A stretch of 64,000 bases of DNA from Metaphire vulgaris. Taxonomy: Eukaryota; Annelida; Clitellata; Crassiclitellata; Megascolecidae. The notes beneath the pieces were generated by a model. That model was not told the origin of the DNA, ran no database searches, and worked only from the letters and a program-made list of their open reading frames with translations. Shown here one piece after another: positions 22,320 through 38,948 of this stretch. The DNA is taken from NCBI GenBank assembly GCA_018105865.1, contig CM030869.1, positions 9,303,025 through 9,367,024 of the forward strand, read 5' to 3'. The stretch's first letter is position 1. Each line of letters opens with the position of its first letter. The translations under genes and the position numbers were made by a program.

Positions 22320-23758
22320 ATGGCGGACGGTCGTGGTGGTCGGCATGGGACCGAGAGAGCGGTGGACCCTAGGGCGAAGGGGGAAGAGGCGACGCCCGGG
22401 AAGAATTGCAGGGCGTGTACGGACTTCAAGAGTTGGGCGAAAATGCAGAAAGGAGCGTTCAGAGAAAGAAACAGCGGCGTCGAAGCGAAGGAAGAGGTCG
22501 TTATCTGGTCAATGTACTCATTTATTAAACGTAAGCTCGTATCGGTATAGTATATAATAATGACCGATGAGTTATTATTACATAGAGTTATTATTATATA
22601 TAATGACTGTGGAGTTTTTATTGTTATTATGGGAGTTAATATATTATGCTACTGCGGAATTATTTAGAAATTAAACTAATAACTTGCTAATGATGAAACT
22701 GAATGCAATAGTACTGGATTTCGTAGCGCCCTTGTGTCTGAAGGACATAATAGACGAGATAGTCATTTGATTAGGCGACCAGAGTTTCGCTGTATATATA
22801 TTAAATGAGCTTTGAAATCATTAAGATTAGCAGTTATCTATAGCCTATTTCATTAGCTGTTCTGTCAATCACTTTTCAAATTTTACGCATCCATGTTTCA
22901 TATTCATGTACATTTATTTGTTGTGTAATTATTGTTTTCAGTGCCTGGTGTTTTAAATGCTTTTCATTGTATGCATTTGATGAATTATGATTTGTTTGCT
23001 GTAGAGAAGGGTCGATTATACATTACCTGAAGACTGTCCACTTGATAAGAATCAATTGGGGAGCAGCACTTGGGCTTTCCTTCATACGATGGCTGCTTAC
23101 TATCCTGACAGACCCTCAACTCAGGATCAACATGACATGAAAACTTTCTTTAACATCTTTGCCAAGTTTTATCCTTGTGAACCATGTGCAGCTGACTTGA
23201 GATATGAGTAAGTTTTTGTTTTAAAAATTATGTTTCAAACATAATTCCCATGAATAAGTAATTAAAATCTTGTAAATGTATATAGTGCTTTTGAAAGTAG
23301 TAGAGTAGTTGCTGCTTATTCTTATTTTCTTAATCTTTCTTGAAATAGCTATAGACAAGGTGGGTTGTCGGCCGGGCTAAGGTCAGTGTACCCACGAGGT
23401 GGCAGGTTGGGCTGTTTTATCTATGGAGGAAATGATTTTTGGAATAGTTTCTGTTATGTGATGTTCATCAATAGTGATGAATAGCAATTGAGGTACTGTT
23501 TGTAGCACTTGAATGCTATCTATAGTAGTTACCTATACAGCTACCTCATGCAGTGGCTCTTTTGGTAGAGTATCAGATCTGAAACTGGGAGATGTTCACC
23601 CCAGGTTCAATGCCCAGGTGGTCAGAGATTTTTTTGGATTATATTGTATAAAAAGATTGAGCAAAACTCTGTCACATGTCCTCCAGCATGGAGTGGAAGT
23701 TAATGTGGTATGTGTGGGGGTGCGGACATTCTCCACCCTGAACATTATCTCCTCCCCC

Positions 23759-23805
<47 letters not shown>

Positions 23806-24234
23806 TTAATAATATTAATAATATTAATAATATTAATAATATTAATAATATTAATAACAATTACTGAAAATGTAAGTGAGAGGTTAGAAAAGTAGAGGAT
23901 CATTTTCAGTTGGCAATGCATAATTGTCAGTTGTGTGACTTATTCAACTTATTCATGTGCTTCATGTGTAATGATAGTTCTGCATCTGTTGCATAGAATC
24001 TTAAAACATTAAAACATCTGCATTAAAGCATTTGCTTGTTATTTGTCAAAGGGCTTTATTAATGGTTCTAGGTTACAAGGAAACCAGCCAGACACCAGTT
24101 CGCGGCAAAAGTTTTCGCAATGGTTGTGTAGACTACACAACGGCGTCAATGTAAAATTAGGAAAAGAAGAGTTTGACTGTAGCAAAGTGGATGAAAGATG
24201 GCGAGACGGATGGAAGGATGGACGGTGTGATTAA
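22320..24234 (+). CDS. GFER: FAD-linked sulfhydryl oxidase ALR/Erv1
   Basis: Three exons: 22320 to about 22496 (end uncertain), 23005-23207, 24072-24234; about 180 residues against about 205 in man. ATG 22320 sits in a strong context (gcagccATGG). Exon 1 carries [11 protein letters not shown], the shuttle CxxC region typical of long ALR. Exon 2 has [26 protein letters not shown] and the redox-active [10 protein letters not shown]. Exon 3 has [15 protein letters not shown] and ends in [20 protein letters not shown], nearly identical to the vertebrate end. ALR reoxidises MIA40/CHCHD4 in the mitochondrial intermembrane space and passes electrons to cytochrome c. Exon 2 begins in phase 0, which fits a weak donor at 22497. 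A far better donor (GTAAGC at 22531) is out of phase, so the exon-1 end is tentative. A poly(A) signal lies 50 bp after the stop. Confidence 0.93.
23759..23858. repeat. (TAA)n passing into (TAATATTAA)n, GFER intron 2
   Basis: About 15 TAA units, then about six 9-bp units taatattaa, each palindromic. Confidence 0.9.
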
Positions 24235-24283
24235 AACTGTTTGGAACCGAAATATTGCCTTAGTTGAAATCGTGATTTTTTAA

Positions 24284-24289
24284 AATAAA
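24284..24289 (+). terminator. GFER poly(A) signal
   Basis: AATAAA 50 bp after the GFER stop, followed by a GT-rich stretch (gagtttgtgttttgttc). Confidence 0.75.
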
Positions 24290-24325
24290 GAGTTTGTGTT
24301 TTGTTCACTGAGATGCCAGTTTATG

Positions 24326-24412
24326 TTAGCCCTTTACCATTCATTTATTATTTTATTTGTAACGTAATGTAAAATGGACAAGCATTCTTGGGGCAACCGG
24401 TAAAAGGCTCAA
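24326..24412. mobile_element. Degenerate mini-MITE of the TTAA family
   Basis: ttagccctttaccattcatt, gtaacgtaatgtaaaatgga and ggtaaaaggctcaa align with the family but have lost both TTAA ends. Just after GFER. Confidence 0.55.
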
Positions 24413-25691
24413 TATTGTATGTTGTGGATATATTGTTATATTTGACTCGTAGTTAAAGTGATGTGATTGAAAAATTACTTTATTTATCCTTCAGTCTGCA
24501 GATACCAATGATTGCTGATTTTGTGATTGATTATTCATTTTTGTTAATTTTAATTGCACTTAAAATGCACTTGCTGTTCACAAATGCAATGTTTGCAAGA
24601 TTTTTGGCAATTGCAGTTTTCAGCTTAAAAGAACTTTTAAGGAAATCAGTGCAGTATGCATAGTCTTTAAATATATTTCAATACTTTGCTCAGCTTTTGA
24701 TTTACATGTAAATTATCACATAATATTATAGATGACGGTGAAATAGTAATACAAGAATAAGTACAGTAAGAGCAATAAAAAACCTGCAACTTTTGATTAT
24801 ATTGTATAGAAATATTGAACAAAACTCTGTATCGTGGCCAGTCTTTTGGAATAGGGAGCTATACTCTGTACATATTAGTTCAATATATTGAGACTTGTGA
24901 ATATCATAATGTGGTCTCAGAGGGAGTCCTTGTTAAAAATAATCGAGTATTATACTAAAATTACAGCTACATATATAAGAAATAATATAATATAACAAGG
25001 TTTAAAGTGGTTAAGAAGAGTGCCCTGTGTCAGAACCACTATGGTTTTCCCATCCAATCTAGTAATGTATAGTGCAAAGGTTTATTTTGAAATCATCCAC
25101 ACTAATAGCCATTACTATCTTCTTGTCCAATTCATAACATTTGCCGACCTCTCTCGACCTAAAAATGCTGTTCGTATATCCCAACCCGTTTCTTAAACAG
25201 TTTCGTGTGACCTCAGGTTCCATATACTGTTTTGTTGTAAAAAAAACTCTATTGGAACCCATTTTTTTTATAATAGGCATTTCAACTTCAAGTAAATATC
25301 TATTTCTATGGTTTCTCTGGGAAGGTCGTTTGTCGTTTTCGGAACAAAATGTCAAGATCGGTTTTAAGTCGCGTCTCTGCCTTCGTAAGATCTTCACTTT
25401 TGCAAAATAAAACATCTGAAGAACTTTCATTTTCTCTTTCGAAAATTTTAGAATAGAGAAATCCAGCGATTTCTCTTCATTGATGGCTGTTCCATGGCCC
25501 TGGGACCCACTGCTCGGGCGATAATACCATTAAATATTTTTATAGCACCACTATACCGAAACGTGTGTTATTCGCCGTCCTATGCTGATATTTGGACGTA
25601 ATTTGACCAGATGTACGCAAGTAAACTGCGGATTATTATTTACCGTATTTGGGAATATATTAATACGCTTTTTATGAAGTGACTGTTTACT

Positions 25692-25727
<36 letters not shown>

Positions 25728-25856
25728 TAACAATAGCAGGGCTTAGAGTGTGGTTCATGTTCAGTAAGTATAGTATACGTGTGGAATGTAAAAATCACTT
25801 ACATATGATTATCATGTTTCTTCATTCCGATCTAATTGTTTACCGGAAATCTCCGG

Positions 25857-25990
25857 GGCGGAAGATGGCAAAATGGGTTACGTGCTGGAGCGTCAGGTTG
25901 ACGGAGCGGGTACAAGCCCCGTTAGTGCCCCTAGTGGCTTTCGCACAGGCAGTAATGCCTTCTAAGCCACTTTAAATTGCGCTAAGTTAT
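25857..25990 (+). mobile_element. tRNA-derived SINE, second copy
   Basis: Closely matches 4187-4330 (gaagatggca, tacgtgctggagcgtcaggt, caagccccgttagtgcccct). The B box is altered to gggtacaagcc. It lies upstream of PDHB. Confidence 0.7.
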
Positions 25991-26166
25991 TATGGGAATA
26001 TGGTTATGGTTTGGGTTTACCTGTAATCTAATATATTATGGTTTTGTGATTTGTTGTGTTGATCAGATCTCTCTCGAAATTTATTTAATATAAATTCTGC
26101 ATTTGATTTGATTAAATAGGACTTATGTTATTTCCATTGAGTTATTTTTTTTGGATTTTGTTGTAG

Positions 26167-32162
<5,996 letters not shown>

Positions 32163-32504
32163 TAAGCAGCAAAGAAGGGCTTAGGAGCACAATCTCTTCT
32201 CGGCATCTTAGTCGTTGTAACGTTATAGAAGGACAAATGCTAAGCTTTTTGATGTTTTCTTACCGACACCAAAATACAATTGGATTTGACTGTGTTGATC
32301 AACTTTAAACTTATAATGCCTAGCACACTGTCTGTACCTGAAATATTTAGCAATTGGCTATTCGTGCTATTGTTCTCTTGCCAAAATTTGTAGCAGTTGA
32401 CTTCATAAATTCATGTTACTTGTTTTGTTGAGCTCTGACCAAGAGAATTGTTATATTTATTTGAAACTTGCATTTGAAATGATCTGTTAGATGTAATATG
32501 GCTT

Positions 32505-32637
32505 GTGCTTTCTCAATGGCCACCCCAAAACTCTGGAACTCATTGCCTCGGCCTCAAGTACACATGGCAAATTCATTACAGATGTTCAGAACAAGGTTAA
32601 AACCCCATCTTTTTGACCTGGCTTATCCACCATAGAC
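32505..32637 (+). mobile_element. LINE 3'-end fragment downstream of PDHB
   Basis: Reads ATPKLWNSLPRPQVH and FRTRLKPHLFDLAYPP before a stop, the C-terminal signature of CR1/L2-like ORF2 proteins. Confidence 0.6.
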
Positions 32638-32802
32638 TGTCACCATTTTGTCCGACTGGATGCCGTAAATTTGACCTGGATCATTAATGATTTGGTATAC
32701 CATCAGCTGATTCTCCTGTACATTATGAAGTAGCGCTATAGAAGTTTAAGATTAGTTGCATATAATATAATTAAGAATTTTGAACTTATCCCATTGCAGC
32801 TC

Positions 32803-34261
32803 TTGACAGTTTGCAAGATTTTTTTGAACAACGTCAGCCCCGGTAGATGTGGTGGTGCGCAGAATTATTATGCTCTTTGAATCTCCCCATTTTAAATGCG
32901 CGTTCATATTTTTAAAACCAGGCCATCGACTGTTTACTTACTTATTGTAACGGAAGTTGAAATTCAATAAAATACTTGTTTTCTATTTTCTGTTGATAAG
33001 AATCAATAAATTGCTTAAAAATCTAGTTCTTAATCTACTTTCATTCTGAACAAATATGCCTTTGTATGGGCGGTTTTCTGTTGCGTATGGGAGACGAGTG
33101 AGTTGTTGCGCATGGATTTCTTCTTATATCGCTCACCTGTGACCTCTTCGTTCTATTTTAAAATTGACATTAAATTGAATATTTAATAGTTTGCTCATTC
33201 TCTACGCGATTCCCGTGACAGAATCTCTCCACACCGTAGTTCACAATCGTGGACGATGGAGACATTTTAGAGATTTATAGTTTCAGTTAAGCTAGAAATA
33301 GGAATTGAAATTGAATGACCTGCTATTTTTATAAAATTCACTGCAAAGTCATGAGTAAGAGAACAGACAAATGCTGACACATTCCGACAATATTTCCACC
33401 GTAGATATTAATTTTGTAGCCCACTATGTTTTAATTTTCCATCCAATACCAGTTTTTAGCATTCTAGCTATTTTGACGAGGAGAGTAATGTTTCAAGGCT
33501 TTTGCTTACTGAATTATCAACCAAGAGAGCTTCATCTGTAGAAGATAGTAAGTCGTGAGTATTGCAATACCACGTCAATGAGCGTCAGTCTCTTAATATC
33601 TTTACTTTCTATTGAACAAAGCTGGCATTGCATGTGACCGATATTTTATGTTAGACATTGACCAGGGGCGCTTCCACGTTGGGGATGATTGGGGATGCAT
33701 CCCCCACCGGCCCACAAAAATGCGTCTTCAATGGAAGATGAGCGTTGAAACAGATTAGCCTTGATGTATATCCACAAAGATATGGACATATCCATAGACA
33801 ATGTCATAGACAAATTCACTTCCAGCAATGGAAAACTCGATTTTGCACTACGACTTTGTACAACTAGGCTAAAATGGCTTTTATATATTGTCAATTCTGA
33901 ACCTTATATTTTATAAATCAAATCTACAGATTCCTTCTAAACCATTTACATATAATTCCTTTGACAATTGGTAGGATCTTCCAAGAAATTCATTTAATCC
34001 CCCCACCCCAGCCAAGAGTTCTTAGAACTGCCACTGACATTGACTATTATGTAGTTTTGTATATATATTACAGATGCTGGTCGCTTTAACCGGCCATTGT
34101 GGTGGATTTCAAGGCCATTCGATGACAACAGCATCCTGGCAACGCGTTACCTGTTGTAAAGCGCTTTGTCCCAACTTCACACAGAAGCAGTTTCTTTCGG
34201 TGAGTTCTTCGCTGAAGCAGAGTGCCCTGAACCTTCCTCAGAACGACCCACAGAAGGGCAG
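32803..34261. repeat. 1459-bp tandem duplication, copy 1
   Basis: Starts ttgacagtttgcaagatttt downstream of PDHB and ends agaagggcag inside the TMEM70 frame. Copy 2 follows directly. The only differences I saw are one extra T (cttcgttc/cttctgttc), a small change near 33212 (cccgtgac/ccccgac) and rare substitutions (ggacga/gggcga). Confidence 0.9.
33663..34036. mobile_element. hAT-like MITE within first tandem copy upstream of TMEM70
   Basis: Ends CAGGGGCGCTTCCACG and AGAACTGCCACTG; target duplication ACATTGAC at 33655-33662 and 34037-34044. It is present at the same place in both tandem copies, so it inserted before the duplication. Confidence 0.88.
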
Positions 34262-34265
34262 TTGA
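34074..34265 (+). pseudogene. Truncated duplicate of TMEM70 (presequence only)
   Basis: Identical in reading to the first 62 codons of the TMEM70 frame that starts 1459 bp downstream, starting at the same ATG behind the same acceptor-like sequence. The frame runs through the duplication breakpoint (agaagggcag joined to ttgacag at 34261/34262) and stops at TGA 34263-34265, leaving 63 residues. All membrane segments are absent. It would encode only a mitochondrial presequence-like peptide. It keeps a full copy of the upstream region, so it could be transcribed. A collapsed or mis-joined assembly is the alternative. Confidence 0.75.
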
Positions 34266-35720
34266 CAGTTTGCAAGATTTTTTTGAACAACGTCAGCCCC
34301 GGTAGATGTGGTGGTGCGCAGAATTATTATGCTCTTTGAATCTCCCCATTTTAAATGCGCGTTCATATTTTTAAAACCAGGCCATCGACTGTTTACTTAC
34401 TTATTGTAACGGAAGTTGAAATTCAATAAAATACTTGTTTTCTATTTTCTGTTGATAAGAATCAATAAATTGCTTAAAAATCTAGTTCTTAATCTACTTT
34501 CATTCTGAACAAATATGCCTTTGTATGGGCGGTTTTCTGTTGCGTATGGGAGACGAGTGAGTTGTTGCGCATGGATTTCTTCTTATATCGCTCACCTGTG
34601 ACCTCTTCTGTTCTATTTTAAAATTGACATTAAATTGAATATTTAATAGTTTGCTCATTCTCTACGCGATTCCCCGACAGAATCTCTCCACACCGTAGTT
34701 CACAATCGTGGGCGATGGAGACATTTTAGAGATTTATAGTTTCAGTTAAGCTAGAAATAGGAATTGAAATTGAATGACCTGCTATTTTTATAAAATTCAC
34801 TGCAAAGTCATGAGTAAGAGAACAGACAAATGCTGACACATTCCGACAATATTTCCACCGTAGATATTAATTTTGTAGCCCACTATGTTTTAATTTTCCA
34901 TCCAATACCAGTTTTTAGCATTCTAGCTATTTTGACGAGGAGAGTAATGTTTCAAGGCTTTTGCTTACTGAATTATCAACCAAGAGAGCTTCATCTGTAG
35001 AAGATAGTAAGTCGTGAGTATTGCAATACCACGTCAATGAGCGTCAGTCTCTTAATATCTTTACTTTCTATTGAACAAAGCTGGCATTGCATGTGACCGA
35101 TATTTTATGTTAGACATTGACCAGGGGCGCTTCCACGTTGGGGATGATTGGGGATGCATCCCCCACCGGCCCACAAAAATGCGTCTTCAATGGAAGATGA
35201 GCGTTGAAACAGATTAGCCTTGATGTATATCCACAAAGATATGGACATATCCATAGACAATGTCATAGACAAATTCACTTCCAGCAATGGAAAACTCGAT
35301 TTTGCACTACGACTTTGTACAACTAGGCTAAAATGGCTTTTATATATTGTCAATTCTGAACCTTATATTTTATAAATCAAATCTACAGATTCCTTCTAAA
35401 CCATTTACATATAATTCCTTTGACAATTGGTAGGATCTTCCAAGAAATTCATTTAATCCCCCCACCCCAGCCAAGAGTTCTTAGAACTGCCACTGACATT
35501 GACTATTATGTAGTTTTGTATATATATTACAGATGCTGGTCGCTTTAACCGGCCATTGTGGTGGATTTCAAGGCCATTCGATGACAACAGCATCCTGGCA
35601 ACGCGTTACCTGTTGTAAAGCGCTTTGTCCCAACTTCACACAGAAGCAGTTTCTTTCGGTGAGTTCTTCGCTGAAGCAGAGTGCCCTGAACCTTCCTCAG
35701 AACGACCCACAGAAGGGCAG
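34262..35720. repeat. 1459-bp tandem duplication, copy 2
   Basis: Begins at ttgacag directly after copy 1 and continues at 35721 into the rest of TMEM70. Contains the TMEM70 upstream region, a MITE and the first 62 codons. Confidence 0.9.
35122..35495. mobile_element. Same hAT-like MITE in the second tandem copy
   Basis: Copy of 33663-34036 shifted by 1459 bp, with the same flanking ACATTGAC. Confidence 0.88.
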
Positions 35721-36210
35721 CCTGGTGTACATAGGTACACTCACACGCATGGTGCGTTTGGTTAAGCTGTTTTCGTTATCCACAAGCGCTGTTGGAGTCG
35801 GCATGCAGCCTTTTCTCTTAGAACAAGTCTCAAATCTTCACTGGCTGCTGGCGACGATGGTTGGTGGTGTTGCTGGCTTCTTTGTTTTTGTTACTCCACT
35901 TCTGCTGCACTTTGTGACAAAGCGCTACGTCACCTCAATCTACCTGAATCGGGAGAGTGGAGTCTTCACGGCATCGACTTATACGTTTCTTCTGAGAGAA
36001 AGGCTGCATACCTTTAGGGCAGAGGACGTCAGAACCCCAACAGTACCCGGAATCTTTACAACTGCCAAGATCCACGACAAAGAACCTCTGTTCATCGATC
36101 CAAATCTTTTCATTGATCGAAATGCGTATATTCACATGATGAAGTATGACCAGCCTCTTGAATGGGAAGTGACAGAGAAACAAAGCTCAGAAGCTAAGCC
36201 GCCGCAGTGA
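35533..36210 (+). CDS. TMEM70: TMEM70-like mitochondrial inner-membrane protein
   Basis: A single open frame of 225 residues. The N-terminus is basic and hydroxylated, as in a targeting presequence. The family core follows: GSLVYIGTLTRMVRLVKLFS, STSAVGVG, then two membrane segments around residues 95-135, the second containing VTPLLLHFVTKRYV. Further on are PTVPGIFTTAKI and YIHMMKYDQPLEWE. TMEM70 helps assemble the c-ring of ATP synthase (and complex I intermediates) in the inner membrane. The ATG follows directly on a splice-acceptor-like TATATATTACAG, and an upstream GTGAGT donor at 34557 could end a 5'-UTR exon. The first 63 codons lie inside the second copy of a 1459-bp tandem duplication; the rest is single copy. 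Confidence 0.88.
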   Translation: MLVALTGHCGGFQGHSMTTASWQRVTCCKALCPNFTQKQFLSVSSSLKQSALNLPQNDPQKGSLVYIGTLTRMVRLVKLFSLSTSAVGVGMQPFLLEQVSNLHWLLATMVGGVAGFFVFVTPLLLHFVTKRYVTSIYLNRESGVFTASTYTFLLRERLHTFRAEDVRTPTVPGIFTTAKIHDKEPLFIDPNLFIDRNAYIHMMKYDQPLEWEVTEKQSSEAKPPQ

Positions 36211-36288
36211 AATAACGAATCGTCGGACACTGTGGAACACATGATGATATACAATTAGGATTTAGGATCCAATTTTATGGCATACTGT

Positions 36289-36468
36289 CAGTGTTTATTC
36301 TAGGCCTTCTCTGGGGAGGGGGAATCCCCCCAAGTTTTAAAATCTCCCCCCCATTTTTTTATGTTGGCTGGGGAATGGAAATTTCCCCCCCCCAAAGTGT
36401 GGAGACTCAGACCTTGTCCCCCCCAAACATTTCAAAAATCCCTCCCAATGGCTAGAATAAACACTGCA
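36289..36468. mobile_element. hAT-like MITE with perfect 8-bp target duplication
   Basis: Ends CAGTGTTTATTCTAGGCC and GGCTAGAATAAACACTG; CATACTGT at 36281-36288 and 36469-36476. It lies 80 bp after the TMEM70 stop. Confidence 0.92.
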
Positions 36469-36476
36469 TACTGTGC

Positions 36477-38948
36477 TTTGTGTGGCATGCATTTATGTGT
36501 TCCAATCATGACAGAATGGTTGAAAATGGCAAAAGATTTTTATCAGATTTTCAGATGCTTTAAGATTACAGTTGATCAGTTACTGTGTCATTACCAGGAG
36601 GGAGAAAAATTCAACACTTACAGACAAGATTTGTGCACTGTTAGTCACAATGGTTACTTGTTTAAATCAGTGTTGGAAAATGAATGGAAATTCAGTTATC
36701 TATCTCCTTTTGTGTTTCTGTTGGTGAATCATAACTAACCTAAAGATTCTAGCATCTCTTTCATTTGTTGGGGTTTTTAGGTCTTGCATTATTTGAGATT
36801 GCCACCCTACTGAGGGTTGGAAATTTTGATTTTGGCCATGATTCCCTCTAGTGGTTTAAAATTTTGTTATGGTACTAGGGCTAACCTGTGCTGGAACCCT
36901 GCAGAATAGCTATTTGGCCTGAATAGGCCCCTGTGACTGCCGGGCCCCCACATTTGTGGACTTTGTAGTTGCATGGCTTACATCCACTGATGATCTGACA
37001 ATTTATTTTAATTTTGTTTTGATCTAGTAAACCTTTAATTTGTCCAAAACTTATTTGAAAATTGTTTTGTTGTGAAAGAAGCCAGAAGATGATTGTGAAC
37101 AATTGATATTTGATAAAAACATGTTGCTCAATGATCATGTAAATAAAGTATGCAAAGCTGCTCACATGCAAATTAGACATTCAAAAAATTCATGATCTTG
37201 TGCCCAAGTCTGCCCCAATTCCTCTTGCCAATGCTCTTGTTACCAGTACCATCTTATTGCATTTCCTTATACAATGGTACGACCAAATATAATGTGCAGA
37301 AGCTCCAAAGGATTCAAAATTCCGTTGCTCGGGTCATTACTAAAACTCGTTAAGCACAAGCACATTATGTGAAACAAATGTTCAATCACATCTGTGTGCT
37401 AAATCTCTTGTTGCTTAAATTGGCTTGACTAAAATACCTTTCCAAATTAAGTACTGTGACTATTAAGTACTAAATGTTTAGTTGAGACTATCTGTAGCTG
37501 TGTCTATGCTACTAGGTTGAGTATTATTAATTTAAACATTTTTCTTCATGAACAGATGTAACGAGAAGTCTATTTTAGGGTTAAGGGTCCATCCATTGAG
37601 TACATACACAATGGGTGGAGAGGTGGGTTGGATTTTGGAGATTTTTCATATGTACGGTGGGTGCAATGAGAGGAAGGGTTGAAAGTATGCCTTTTGCGTA
37701 CGTACTATATGGATGAGCCATGGGACTGTCTTTAAAATTTGTTGCTAAAGTCATAACATTGATCTTAAAGAAACGTTGTTGTAATTGTTTGGTTTTCCAA
37801 TTGTGAATTTCATAAATTGTCTCTTGTCCTTGTAGTTATGCAATTAAACCAAGTCTAAGCAGATAATTCTATCTTTCTCTGGAGAAGTGAGAAATATCAG
37901 TATTTTTATAGCTCAGTATAACAACTTGAAAAGTGATGTCAATTTTAAATTGGATTCTGCTAGTTCATGAAGAATGATCTACATTCTACAAGAAGGCCTA
38001 CAGGTTAATCATAAACAGTTTAAGTTGCTGTTAATATCCATATTTTTGATGCTCAAAATGAATTTCATATTTTAATGCTTATTAATCCAAACTAGTTGTT
38101 AATGTGCAGTTTTTAGATGACGTTGACTGTTTGCATTTTTAAAGGATAAACAATATTAAATATACAGTTTTTCGGTAGATTAAGAAGTGTTGCAAGCTAC
38201 ATCCCATAGGGCTGATGTGAACCTGCAGAGTCGATTTTTGCCCACCCTGAGCAGAAACCATCAGCCCAACGGTCAGCAAAGGTTAACTTTTAGGAAAACA
38301 GTTCAAACCTTTCTCCGCGTATCAGGATGACACGCCCGGAATTCAGACCGGGACATGTTTCGATATGCTGGAGGGGTTGGAAGATGGAACCCCGTTGGTC
38401 AATGATGTCCCTACAAGTGGCAAATACTCTTAACACGAACAACCACGAAAGTGCACAGTCAAGCATCAAATCCGCAATCAACGAATCAGTTATTCCTCCG
38501 ATTGAAGCCGTCTGTATCGAAGTATCCGAGTGTCTTGCAGTGTCTTTACTATTCAGCTCCATGTCGACGCCTGCATTCGCCTCGTGGATGGAAACTTGGA
38601 AAGGAAGCCAGCTCGGTCTTTGTTCTTCGGCGCCAGACACGTGCACTCAACAGGGACGAAGCATCGACCAAGACGATCACTACTGTTTCCACTGCAGATT
38701 CTAAAACAGAAGAGTCGACACTTACAAGCACCACGCAGCCCCATTAGACTTCACTCGGCTACGGCAGGGAGGGTGAGCATACTAGTAACAAGTCCAATTC
38801 CTAAGCCCATTCCTAGCTACGTCCCTGGCTTGTCTTATGCATTTTAAGGTAACTTCTATAGCAACAACAATGAAAACTGTTTAAGACTTAACAAAGATGA
38901 CAAATTAATGGTCCTGAAGACCTCAATAATAAGATGTCTTCGCCATAG
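36477..38948. other. TMEM70-LINE spacer
   Basis: AT-rich; a LINE scrap at 37200-37360. A GC-richer block at 38306-38760 is open in several frames on both strands (118 codons minus, 125 codons plus). It could be a decayed transposon ORF; I do not recognise it. Confidence 0.45.
37200..37360 (+). mobile_element. LINE fragment (RT thumb region)
   Basis: The plus strand shows NALVTSTIL, then YNVQKLQRIQNSVARVITKT, typical of the region after the RT palm in CR1-like LINEs. It is short and isolated. Confidence 0.5.

Larger units (their letters stand above)
24290..26166. other. GFER-PDHB spacer
   Basis: AT-rich. Contains a degenerate TTAA element (24326), TAA repeats (25694-25727) and a SINE (25857). 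The PDHB first exon should be here or in the stretch just before 26167, but I could not identify it. A 123-codon minus-strand frame at 25059-25430 (MKVLQMFYFAKVKILRRQRR...) is unassigned. Confidence 0.5.

Noticed and set aside
25857..25975. ATG-starting frame over the SINE (MAKWVTCWSVRLTER) as the PDHB first exon
   Set aside because: The same stretch is a SINE that also occurs inside the Ig gene; there is no suitable donor in phase.
33061..33100. Short upstream coding exon for TMEM70 (ATGGGCGGTTTTCTG... before GTGAGT)
   Set aside because: Joining it to the acceptor at 34073 or 35532 puts the TMEM70 frame out of phase and reaches a stop at once. At most it is 5' UTR.
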